The notes under the pieces were generated by a model. That model was not told the origin of the DNA and did no database searches. It was given only the letters and a program-made list of their open reading frames with translations. Below are positions 56,139 through 64,000 of a stretch of 64,000 nt of DNA, in pieces. Numbering within the stretch: the stretch's first letter is position 1; each line of letters begins with the position of its first letter. Where the stretch lies: NCBI GenBank assembly GCA_963707275.1, contig CAVPPH010000001.1:620001-684000 (forward strand), read 5' to 3'. Origin of the DNA: JACKBK01 sp963707275 (GTDB lineage: Bacteria; Chloroflexota; Anaerolineae; JAAEKA01). The translations under genes were made by a program, and so were the position numbers.

Positions 56139-56765
56139 ATGACATCGGAACAGTGGGCAAGTGAGTACATGCAGGACGTCGGCGCCGCCATTGCGAGCGT
56201 GCAGCCGGATGCATTGGCAGCGGCGGCGGGCTTGCTGATGGACGCCTGGCGGCGGCGGGCGAGGGTGTATGTCTGCGGCAACGGCGGCAGCGCTGCAATC
56301 GCGTCGCACTTCGCGGGCGATCTGAACAAGGGGACCAACGTCGCCGGACGGCATCGCTTTCGCGCTTTCTCGTTGGTGGACAACACGCCGGCGCTGATGG
56401 CCTGGAGCAACGACGAGGGCTACGAGTCGGGGATGGTCGAACAGTTGCGCAATTTCGTCGAGCCGGACGACCTGGTGATCGGTATCAGCGGCAGCGGCAA
56501 CTCAGCCAACGTTCTGCGAGCCATGGAGCTGGCCCGGCAGGCCGGCGCGCACACGCTGGGGTTCTGCGGCTTCAGCGGCGGCAAGCTGCTGGCTCTCTCC
56601 GACGCAGCCATCCACGTTCCATCGGACAGCATGGAACAGGTCGAAGACGCGTTTTCCGTTATCTGTCACTGTCTGCTTTACACGCTGCGCCGTTGCATTC
56701 GCCTCGAACCGGCGAGCGACAACCCATTGCTGGCCAGCCGCGTGGATGCATACCCTGGCGAGTAG
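56139..56765 (+). CDS. gmhA: Phosphoheptose isomerase (SIS domain)
   Basis: ATG 56139 (MTSEQWASEYMQDVGAAI) follows GGCAGG; 208 residues. The SIS domain has VYVCGNGGSAAIASHFAGDL, NDEGYESGMVEQL and IGISGSGNSANVLRAMELA. GmhA converts sedoheptulose 7-phosphate to D-glycero-D-manno-heptose 7-phosphate in the cytoplasm. Its stop lies inside a hairpin repeat (56764-56792). With hddA and gmhB it forms a nucleotide-heptose set. Confidence 0.87.
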   Translation: MTSEQWASEYMQDVGAAIASVQPDALAAAAGLLMDAWRRRARVYVCGNGGSAAIASHFAGDLNKGTNVAGRHRFRAFSLVDNTPALMAWSNDEGYESGMVEQLRNFVEPDDLVIGISGSGNSANVLRAMELARQAGAHTLGFCGFSGGKLLALSDAAIHVPSDSMEQVEDAFSVICHCLLYTLRRCIRLEPASDNPLLASRVDAYPGE

Positions 56766-56792
56766 GGGCATGAATGCCGCATTCATGCCCCT
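56764..56792. repeat. 13-bp hairpin overlapping the gmhA stop
   Basis: AGGGGCATGAATG and CATTCATGCCCCT pair around CCG. Confidence 0.75.
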
Positions 56793-56811
56793 GCAGCCCA
56801 ATGTCCCAACT

Positions 56812-57378
56812 ATGCAGCCAGCAGTTTTCCTCGACCGTGATGGCGTAATCAACCAGAACCGGGCCGATTATGTGCGGACGTGGGAGCAGGTGGAGTTTCT
56901 GCCGGGGGTGTTCGACGCACTGCGGCGGCTGGCAGGCAGCCAGTTCGCGGTGGTAGTCGTCACCAACCAGTCGGCCATCGGGCGCGGCATCATGGCGGCC
57001 GAGACGTTGCAGGGCATCCACGATGGCATGGCAGCCCGAATTGCGGACGAGGGCGGTCGCGTGGACGCGATCTATGCCTGTCCACACGCACCCGACGCGG
57101 GGTGTGACTGTCGCAAGCCACAGCCTGGGATGCTGCTGCAAGCCGCTGCTGAGCTGGACATCGATCTGGCGAACTCGTATCTGGTGGGTGACGCGCTGAC
57201 CGACATCCAAGCCGCGCTGGCGGCCGGCTGCCGCCCGGTCATGGTGCGCACGGGACGGGGCGTCGCGCAACTTGCCAAGCTGGAAGCCAAGGGAATTGAC
57301 GGAGTGTTGGTGACAGAGGATCTGGGCGAGGCGGTGGCGTGGATTCTTGACGGGCGCGCCAGCCAATCGGGATTGTGA
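56812..57378 (+). CDS. gmhB: D-glycero-D-manno-heptose 1,7-bisphosphate phosphatase-like HAD hydrolase
   Basis: ATG 56812 (MQPAVFLDRDGVINQNRADY) gives 188 residues; the longer frame passes through a hairpin repeat. The HAD catalytic motif DRDGVIN, the Thr motif VVVVTNQSAIGRG and the GmhB zinc loop CPHAPDAGCDCRKPQPGM are all present, then VGDALTDIQAALAAGC. It removes the C7 phosphate to give heptose 1-phosphate. No nucleotidyltransferase for the next step (HddC/HldE) is seen in the window. Confidence 0.88.
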   Translation: MQPAVFLDRDGVINQNRADYVRTWEQVEFLPGVFDALRRLAGSQFAVVVVTNQSAIGRGIMAAETLQGIHDGMAARIADEGGRVDAIYACPHAPDAGCDCRKPQPGMLLQAAAELDIDLANSYLVGDALTDIQAALAAGCRPVMVRTGRGVAQLAKLEAKGIDGVLVTEDLGEAVAWILDGRASQSGL

Positions 57379-57462
57379 ACAGCGGACACGCGGTGCTGGC
57401 CCGGTCGGCCCCTCCGGGGTGCAGGCAAAGACCGGCCAAAGCGGAGCGACGGAAAATAGAAG

Positions 57463-57494
57463 AGAGCGGAGCCCGGTCGATCAGGCTCCGCTCT
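57463..57494. terminator. Bidirectional terminator between gmhB and enolase
   Basis: AGAGCGGAGCC and GGCTCCGCTCT form an 11-bp stem with a 10-base loop, followed by TTTGTGTTTT on the plus strand. A CTATGTGACTCTGTGGTG repeat lies between it and the enolase stop. Confidence 0.8.
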
Positions 57495-57536
57495 TTGTGT
57501 TTTCTCCGCGATCTATGTGACTCTGTGGTGAAACGC

Positions 57537-58825
<1,289 letters not shown>

Positions 58826-58912
58826 GAGATTTTTCTCCATTTGTGTGAGACGATGCAAGCAGACCTTGCTACCCGATAATACCTCAAGAATCGCCTCAAT
58901 GCCAATGCAGAG

Positions 58913-60148
58913 CTATGGCTCCCAATGATTCGCCACCAGTGTGATATCGATGATATCGACGACGCCGTCGTTGTTGACATCATACGGACTGGGCGTCGGC
59001 GTCGGTGTCGGCGGTGGTCCGCTGGTTCCACGCCAGATCTTGCCTGACCAGTCGACGATGAGCACCTCTTCCATGCTGCTGGCGCGCACATCCATGATGT
59101 CGGCGTTGGTCGGCGATGCTATCTGCACCCAGTTGACGCCATCGTCGGTGCGGTAGATGATTCCCTGGCCGGCGCAGATCTCCAGCACCGGGTCGGGCAC
59201 ATTTGAGCAGCCGACGGCGAAGCCGTGCGTCGCATCCACCATCTCAACGTTCCAGAAGCGCGGCCGGTTGCCGCTCATCGGCGTCGCGCTGGCAAGCTGC
59301 CAGTCCGTACCGCCGTTGGTCGTCTTGTAGATGTATTGCACGCCGTCAGTGGTGCTGCTGTTGTGACCGCCGACCTCCCAGCAGGTGTTGCTGTCGGTGC
59401 AATCGATGCCGTAATAGCGGCCGCTGGGCAGCGCCTTGCGGGTCCAGGATGCGCCGTCGTCGGTGGTCTTGAAGGCGGTCTGCTTGGCCGCGGCGTAGCA
59501 GGTGCCTGCCACTGGGCAGGAGAAGTCGTAGACGACGAATTCGCGCGGGTCGTTGGCGATGACGCCGAAGAAGTTGACGCCGTTGGTGCTGCGCAGGAAG
59601 TTGGCGCGCCGGCCCGGCTCGTTGGCGTAGCCGGTGGTGCCGATCATGATGGTGGTGGCGTTGCCTGTCCAACCGGTGGACCAGAGCCAGCCCGACCAGT
59701 CGGCGTTGTTGAACGCCTCGGTCCAGCTAGCGCCGCCGTTGGTGGTGCGCTGGATGCGCGGGCTGCTGGCGCCGGCGATCCAGCAGGTGTTGGCGTCCAC
59801 GCAGTCGAGGCCGCGCATGAAGCGGTTGGTGTTGGGAACCGCGCTGGCCGTCCAGGTCTGGCCTCCGTCGGCGGTTTTGGCGACCGTGACAGTGCCGATG
59901 CCACTGTTGACGTTCCAGTCCGGCCCGCCGATGGCGTAGCCGATCTGGTCGGTGGGAAAGTCGACAGTGTACCAGTAGACGCCGGCGCTGCTGTGAACCT
60001 CCTGCCAGGTGAGTTCGGCGGGGGCCAGCGCGGCCGGCGCGGGCGTGGCCATTACCAGCGCGCTGGAACCGGCGATCAGTCCGAGGACCAGCAGCAGTCC
60101 GATGGCCAGCCTGCCGCCGCTGGCTCGTTTATTGGTCGGTTGTTTCAT
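58913..60148 (-). CDS. Secreted BNR/Ycf48-like beta-propeller with dockerin-like end
   Basis: This 411-residue protein has GGAG at a good distance before ATG 60148 and a signal peptide (LAIGLLLVLGLIAGSSALVM). About six BNR-like blades follow, with Asp-box units such as KTADGGQTWTASAVP, RTTNGGASWTEAF, KTTDDGASWTRKALP, KTTNGGTDWQLAS and RTDDGVNWVQIAS, similar to Ycf48. After a TPTPTP linker the end is a dockerin-like loop (DVNNDGVVDIIDITLVANHW). It is an exported propeller of unknown binding partner. It shares the dockerin feature with the proteins at 5739-7092 and 36857-38780. Confidence 0.85.
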   Translation of the reverse strand: MKQPTNKRASGGRLAIGLLLVLGLIAGSSALVMATPAPAALAPAELTWQEVHSSAGVYWYTVDFPTDQIGYAIGGPDWNVNSGIGTVTVAKTADGGQTWTASAVPNTNRFMRGLDCVDANTCWIAGASSPRIQRTTNGGASWTEAFNNADWSGWLWSTGWTGNATTIMIGTTGYANEPGRRANFLRSTNGVNFFGVIANDPREFVVYDFSCPVAGTCYAAAKQTAFKTTDDGASWTRKALPSGRYYGIDCTDSNTCWEVGGHNSSTTDGVQYIYKTTNGGTDWQLASATPMSGNRPRFWNVEMVDATHGFAVGCSNVPDPVLEICAGQGIIYRTDDGVNWVQIASPTNADIMDVRASSMEEVLIVDWSGKIWRGTSGPPPTPTPTPSPYDVNNDGVVDIIDITLVANHWEP

Positions 60149-60209
60149 GAGTAGGTCTCCTTCAAAGTGATTTTCGACGCATTACGTGTAGGCGGCGAGC
60201 GTCCGGCGC

Positions 60210-60236
60210 AGTATAACACGGAAAGATGAATGTCAG
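60210..60236 (-). promoter_or_regulatory. Promoter of the BNR propeller gene
   Basis: On the minus strand CTGACA (60236-60231), a 15-bp spacer and TGT-TATACT (TATACT at 60215-60210), an extended -10. Confidence 0.5.
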
Positions 60237-60285
60237 ATTAACAAGAGCCGAGATGAATTGTCTGGCTGGTATCGCAATAAGCGAA

Positions 60286-60314
60286 TTGACCAATCAGGCG
60301 ATGGCTGTTAGAAT
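60286..60314 (+). promoter_or_regulatory. Leaderless-type promoter of the MNT gene
   Basis: TTGACC (60286-60291), 17-bp spacer, TAGAAT (60309-60314); the ATG at 60324 is 9 bp further, the same geometry as 41329-41367. Confidence 0.7.
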
Positions 60315-60323
60315 TGTCGCATT

Positions 60324-60806
60324 ATGGATTCCGTCAATACGGTTGATTTCCTTGAACCAAGTGTGGCTGACGTTACAGTGGATTCGCTGCGTCGCGCGTT
60401 AGGTGAGCGTTTGCTTTCAGTGGTTCTGTTTGGCTCGCGAGCGCGCGGCGACGCAGTGGAAACGAGTGACTGGGATATGCTTGTCATCGCCCGCGATTTG
60501 CCAGATAAGCCTCTTGTTCGCCGTTTCTACTTAAAACAGTTATTGCCTTCCTCCTGTCGCGGGGCAGTTTCGATTCTTGCACGGACTCCTGGCGAGTTTC
60601 GATCTCAGTTGCCCTCTTTGTATCTCGATATTGCGCTCGATGGTCGTGTCTTGTACGATCCTACCGGTTATGTGACCACGGAACTCGCGGCGCTCAAGCA
60701 ACTCATGACGCGTGTAGGGCTTTATCGCGAGACCACCGCAGCCGGAGATAATTGGCTGTGGCAAGACGGTCCAATCGATGACTGGCGTCAGGATTGGCAG
60801 AGGTGA
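60324..60806 (+). CDS. MNT-type nucleotidyltransferase of an MNT-HEPN pair
   Basis: This 160-residue protein has VVLFGSRARGDAVETSDWDM, a full GSx10DxD nucleotidyltransferase motif, and a second part with RVLYDPTGYVT. It is directly upstream of a HEPN protein (3-bp gap), the usual order for the antitoxin of the MNT-HEPN toxin-antitoxin class. Such MNT proteins AMPylate or otherwise silence the HEPN partner. Codon use and GC look slightly lower here than in neighbours. Confidence 0.8.
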   Translation: MDSVNTVDFLEPSVADVTVDSLRRALGERLLSVVLFGSRARGDAVETSDWDMLVIARDLPDKPLVRRFYLKQLLPSSCRGAVSILARTPGEFRSQLPSLYLDIALDGRVLYDPTGYVTTELAALKQLMTRVGLYRETTAAGDNWLWQDGPIDDWRQDWQR

Positions 60807-60809
60807 CAT

Positions 60810-61271
60810 GTGTCGAATAGTGATGAAATTACGTATCGTTTGCGGTTGGCAGAGGGCTTCCTCACTGAGGCGGAACAGGATTTAGGACTTGAGCGGTGGC
60901 GATCCTGCGTTGACAACGGACAGTTGTCGGTCGAGAACGCCGCCAAGGACACGTTAGCAACCTTGGGACCTGTTGGTCGCACCCATAACCCCGCGGGGCT
61001 ATTGCGGCAAAGTCTGGCCGATGGACGTTTCGATGAGTCTGTGACACAACAGGTCGCAGACCTTGCCGAGTATGCCGAGCTGTTGGGCCATGATATACAC
61101 ATGGAGACCGATTATGGTAGCGAAACCGGGTGGCGAACCCCGTGGGAGCTATTTGATGAGGAAGACGCTCTGCGATGTCTTGAAATCGCAAGGAGTGCTG
61201 TAACGCTGCCCCAGCGAGTTGTTCAGGGAGTGCCTGGTTTGTCATCTGACAGCGCTTCGTCGGGCGATTGA
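60810..61271 (+). CDS. HEPN-domain protein, probable MNT partner
   Basis: The start GTG 60810 (SNSDEITYRLRLAEGFL) gives 153 residues. LERWRSCVDNGQLSVENAAK and TLGPVGRTHNPAGLLRQSL match the helical HEPN pattern, as does LFDEEDALRCLEIARSAV at the end. I cannot see the canonical RNase motif R-x4-6-H in its usual place, so toxic activity is not certain. It ends 21 bp before the cysteine desulfurase gene. Confidence 0.75.
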   Translation: MSNSDEITYRLRLAEGFLTEAEQDLGLERWRSCVDNGQLSVENAAKDTLATLGPVGRTHNPAGLLRQSLADGRFDESVTQQVADLAEYAELLGHDIHMETDYGSETGWRTPWELFDEEDALRCLEIARSAVTLPQRVVQGVPGLSSDSASSGD

Positions 61272-61292
61272 GGATTTTCTTGGAGCGCTGCT

Positions 61293-62471
61293 ATGGCGAA
61301 CAATTCCGACATCATTTATCTTGACCACTGTGCCACCACCGCCGTTCGGCTGGAAGCGCTGGAGGCGATGCTGCCCTATTTCAGTCAGCACTATGGCAAT
61401 CCCAGCAGCCTGCACCGGCTGGGACGCGAGACCGGCAAGGCGCTGCGAATTGCCCGCGGGCAGATCGCCGATGTGCTTGGCTGCTCGCCGGGCGAGGTGA
61501 TCATCACCAGTTCGGGCACCGAAGCCGATAATCTCGCGCTGCGCGGCGTGGCCTTTGCCCGTCGGCGGCGCGGCGAGGGCAACCACCTGGTGGTCAGCGC
61601 GGTCGAACACAAGGGGATACTCGACACCGCTCAGCAGTTGCGCGACGCTTTTGATTTCGAGTTAACCGTGCTGGATGTGGACGGGTATGGCCGCGTCAGC
61701 CCGATGGATCTGGCGCTGGCGATCCGGCCCGACACGCTGATCGTCAGTATCATGGCGGCCAACAACGAGGTCGGCACGATCCAGCCGCTGGCGGAACTGA
61801 GCGCCGTTTGCCGCGAACGGGGTGTGCCCTTTCACAGCGACGCCGTGCAGGCCGCCGGCTCGTTATCGCTCAACGTCGATGATCTGGGGGTGGACCTGAT
61901 GTCGCTGGGCGCGCACAAGTTCTACGGTCCGAAGGGAATTGGCCTGCTCTACGTGCGTCGCGGTGTGGCCTTGCAGCCGCAGATCACTGGCGGCAGCCAC
62001 GAAGGCAAGCGGCGCGCCAGCACCGAGAACGTAGCCTACATCGTGGCCATGGCCGCTGCGCTGGAACTGGCGCAGGCGGAACGCGCCGGCGAGGCGGCGC
62101 GCCTGACCGCGCTGCGCGACCGGCTGATCGAATGCGTGCTGGCGGGTGTGCCAGACTGCTATCTGACCGGCCACCCCACCGAACGGATGGCAAACCATGC
62201 CAGCTTCGTGGTGCGCGGCGTAGAGGCGGAGGGGATGCTGATCGGGCTGGATATGGCTGGCATCTGCGCCAGCAGCGGCTCGGCCTGCACCAGTGGCGCG
62301 CAGGAACCCAGTCACGTGCTGACCGCGATGGGGGTGTCGAGGCGTGAGGCGGTAGGCCATTTACGTTTGAGCCTGGGCCACAGCAACGACGACGCGCACG
62401 TGGACCGGCTGCTGGACGTGTTGCCGTCGCTGGTGGCCCGTCTGCGCGAGATGTCGCCATTTGTAGCCTGA
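61293..62471 (+). CDS. iscS: Cysteine desulfurase (NifS/IscS family)
   Basis: This 392-residue PLP enzyme takes sulfur from cysteine for thiolation and Fe-S assembly. IYLDHCATTAVRLEALEAML opens the fold, ITSSGTEADNLAL binds PLP, SLGAHKFYGPKGIGLLYV holds the Schiff-base Lys, and SSGSACTSGAQEPSHVL the active Cys. It has TTGGAG before ATG and is followed after 24 bp by mnmA, the enzyme that uses this sulfur for tRNA. IscU or other iscS partners are not in view. Confidence 0.92.
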   Translation: MANNSDIIYLDHCATTAVRLEALEAMLPYFSQHYGNPSSLHRLGRETGKALRIARGQIADVLGCSPGEVIITSSGTEADNLALRGVAFARRRRGEGNHLVVSAVEHKGILDTAQQLRDAFDFELTVLDVDGYGRVSPMDLALAIRPDTLIVSIMAANNEVGTIQPLAELSAVCRERGVPFHSDAVQAAGSLSLNVDDLGVDLMSLGAHKFYGPKGIGLLYVRRGVALQPQITGGSHEGKRRASTENVAYIVAMAAALELAQAERAGEAARLTALRDRLIECVLAGVPDCYLTGHPTERMANHASFVVRGVEAEGMLIGLDMAGICASSGSACTSGAQEPSHVLTAMGVSRREAVGHLRLSLGHSNDDAHVDRLLDVLPSLVARLREMSPFVA

Positions 62472-62495
62472 TACGAGATTGATCGAGTGAGGAAG

Positions 62496-63666
62496 ATGAC
62501 AGAGAACAAGAAGCGTGTGGTAGTCGCCATGAGCGGCGGGGTGGATAGCTCGCTGGCGGCTGCGCTGCTGGTCGAACAGGGCTACGAGGTCGCTGGCGTG
62601 ATGATGCGGCTCTGGTCGGAGGTGTCTGAGGGAGTCGCCAGCGCCAACAAGTGCTGCTCGCTGGATGCCGTCGACGACGCGCGCCGGGTGGCCGATCAAC
62701 TGGGCATCCCGTTCTATCTGATCAACGTCGAGCAGCCGTTTAAGCAGCGCGTGGTGGACTTCACCATCGACCGCTACCTGGCCGGCGAGACGCCCAATCC
62801 CTGCGTCCAGTGCAACCGCCACATCCGCTTCGATTACCTCTACAACTACGCGCTCAGCCTCGGCGCGGACTTCCTGGCGACGGGACATTATGCGCGTGTG
62901 CGCGCCTCGGAGGAAGGTACTCAGTATCCAGTATCCATTAGACCGTTTTCGGACAACGAGTTTGACTCGCGACCGTTCACTGACAACTGTTCACTGTTTA
63001 CTGGTCACTGGTCACTGCTCACCGGCGTGGACGCGGCCAAGGATCAGAGCTACGTGTTGCACATCCTGACGCAGGAGAAGCTGGCGCGGGTGCTCTTTCC
63101 GGTCGGGGAGTATGCCAAGCCGGAGGTGCGGCGCATGGCGGCCGAACGCGGCCTTGCCGGTCGCCAGCCGTCACGACAGCCAGGACCTCTGCTTCCTGGC
63201 CGACGGCGATTATCGACGTTTTTTGCGCGACTGGTCGCCGGAGGGCAGTATCGAGCCGGGTCCGATGGTCGATTCGGCCGGCAAGGTGCTGGGGCAGCAT
63301 GCGGGCCTGCCGTTCTACACGGTCGGCCAGCGCAAGGGACTTGGCGTTGCCGCGCCTGAGCCGCTGTTTGTATTGCGGCTGGAGCCGGCCGGCAACCGGC
63401 TGGTGGTCGGGCCCGCCGGTGAGTTGGGGCGCAGCCAGCTTGTTGCGCGCGACGTGACCTGGATCGCCGGCCAGCCGCCCGCGCCAACCTTCCGCGCGCA
63501 GGTCAAGATCCGCTACAAGGCAACCCCCGCGTCGGCGACGGTCGAAGTCGATGGCGCCGATGAGGTGTCAGTGCGCTTCGACGCGCCGCTACGCGACATC
63601 ACACCCGGCCAGGCGGCCGTCTTCTATGATGGGGATATCTGTCTCGGGGGCGGGCTGATCCGGTGA
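62496..63666 (+). CDS. mnmA: tRNA 2-thiouridylase MnmA (frameshifted, with repeat insert)
   Basis: MnmA makes 2-thiouridine at U34 of tRNA with sulfur from the desulfurase upstream. AMSGGVDSSLAAALLVEQGY is the ATP loop; NPCVQCNRHIRF holds the first catalytic Cys and DSQDLCFLADGDYRRF the second. The start ATG 62496 follows GAGG closely; GTG 62487 is possible. An extra base at 63152-63153 breaks the frame after AAERGL. Repaired length is 389 residues against about 355 expected; residues 141-175 are exactly a 105-bp, 15-unit 7-bp array, before GVDAAKDQSYVLH. The insert is in frame. Confidence 0.93.
62916..63020 (+). repeat. Fifteen-unit 7-bp array inside mnmA
   Basis: Units run in perfect 7-bp register for 105 bp; clear ones are AGTATCC twice, ACTGTTC and ACTGGTC twice. 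105 bp is 35 codons, so the frame is kept. Confidence 0.85.
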
Positions 63667-63668
63667 TC

Positions 63669-63720
63669 GGTAACCAGTAGTCAGTCCCCCTGTCCTCAGC
63701 CCCAGTCCCCAACATCCAGT
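63669..63720 (+). repeat. 7-bp tandem array after mnmA
   Basis: It starts two bases after the mnmA stop with units such as AGTAGTC and AGTCCCC, some 6 or 8 bp long. Units resemble those in the Mo-subunit insert (20221-20262). The rest of the gap to 63872 shows no feature except a GGAG site at 63861-63864. Confidence 0.65.
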
Positions 63721-63872
63721 GATTTCTCTGACAATTTTGTGGGAAGCGGGCGCATCCAATGCAAACCCACCGTGTTACAACAGGTGCATGCAAACCCGCG
63801 CGCACTCGCTGTAGTGTCTGGGGCTGCGATAAAACTCCCGAAACAAGCAAAACCACAATTGGAGCAACTCTG

Positions 63873-64000
63873 ATGAAGCAGAATGGGCATTTGCCACGCG
63901 TTGTTATTACTGGTATTGGCGCGGTTACACCACTTGGTCATACCTGGCCTGAGACCTGGACAAACATGGTTGCCGGTAAGTCGTCCGGCCAGCGGATCAC
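63873..64000 (+). CDS. fabF: Beta-ketoacyl-ACP synthase II, N-terminal fragment
   Basis: ATG 63873 follows GGAG at a spacing of 8; the frame runs off the window. The 42 visible residues contain RVVITGIGAVTPLGHTW and a later NMVAGKSSGQRI, the FabF/KAS II opening. The catalytic Cys and His are outside the window, so KAS II is likely but FabB-like or polyketide homologues cannot be excluded. Confidence 0.82.
   Translation, partial: MKQNGHLPRVVITGIGAVTPLGHTWPETWTNMVAGKSSGQRI

Noticed and set aside
62916..63020. CRISPR-like direct repeats
   Set aside because: Units are 7 bp with no spacers between them and no cas genes are near; it is a tandem array.

Overview
The window is GC-rich (about 60-65% by eye) and densely coding on both strands. 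The gene families and the intergenic style (YLPLI-type secreted proteins with Thr/Pro-rich linkers, LVIVD and BNR repeat proteins with dockerin-like ends, DUF4013, a fused FAD/2Fe-2S molybdenum hydroxylase subunit, palindromic micro-repeats) suggest a Chloroflexota bacterium, Anaerolineae- or Caldilineae-like. That assignment is inference from gene content; no rRNA or other marker is present. I saw no tRNA, rRNA, CRISPR array, insertion sequence or phage.

Layout. 1-388: end of a LysE exporter. 434-5419: a secreted Gly/Met-rich protein, a membrane polyferredoxin, a duplicated-domain membrane protein and an OmpR-type two-component pair; the first two units carry almost identical promoter-like boxes. 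5448-11557: FmdB zinc ribbon, secreted Thr/Pro-linker proteins, DUF4037 protein, gpsA, YcxB-like protein. 11632-14349: feoA-feoB-feoC iron uptake (minus strand), then a MOSC protein. 15225-21952: molybdenum hydroxylase (fused FAD/FeS subunit, LVIVD lipoprotein, Mo subunit, YqeB-like maturation factor). 22372-34093: S41 protease, msrA, deazaflavin-type protein, rnz, uvrC, DUF4126, two DUF4013 proteins, DUF2085. 34341-41262: asparaginase, MATE-like protein, M14 carboxypeptidase, lipoprotein, hydrolase. 41367-57378: a surface-polysaccharide locus with two phosphatase/sulfatase-fold enzymes, O-antigen ligase-like protein, two GT4 transferases, two sugar-phosphate transferases, two epimerases, and a heptose set (HddA-like kinase, GmhA, GmhB). 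57537-64000: enolase, BNR protein, an MNT-HEPN pair, cysteine desulfurase-mnmA, start of fabF.

Two things dominate beyond the genes. First, many non-coding gaps and several coding regions hold short repeats. One class is degenerate tandem arrays with a strict 7-bp period; one such array, exactly 15 units (105 bp, 35 codons), sits in frame inside mnmA, and others form the linker of the fused molybdenum hydroxylase subunit and an insert in its Mo subunit. Another class is a family of hairpins built on AGTTCGACTT arms with UUCG-like loops. Second, 17 genes, including single-copy ones such as enolase and mnmA, are split by single-base indels, mostly one extra base in a short homopolymer. This looks like uncorrected sequencing error, so I annotate those genes as whole with the shift position given.

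Several genes have a -10 box only 6-9 bp before the start codon, which suggests leaderless transcripts.
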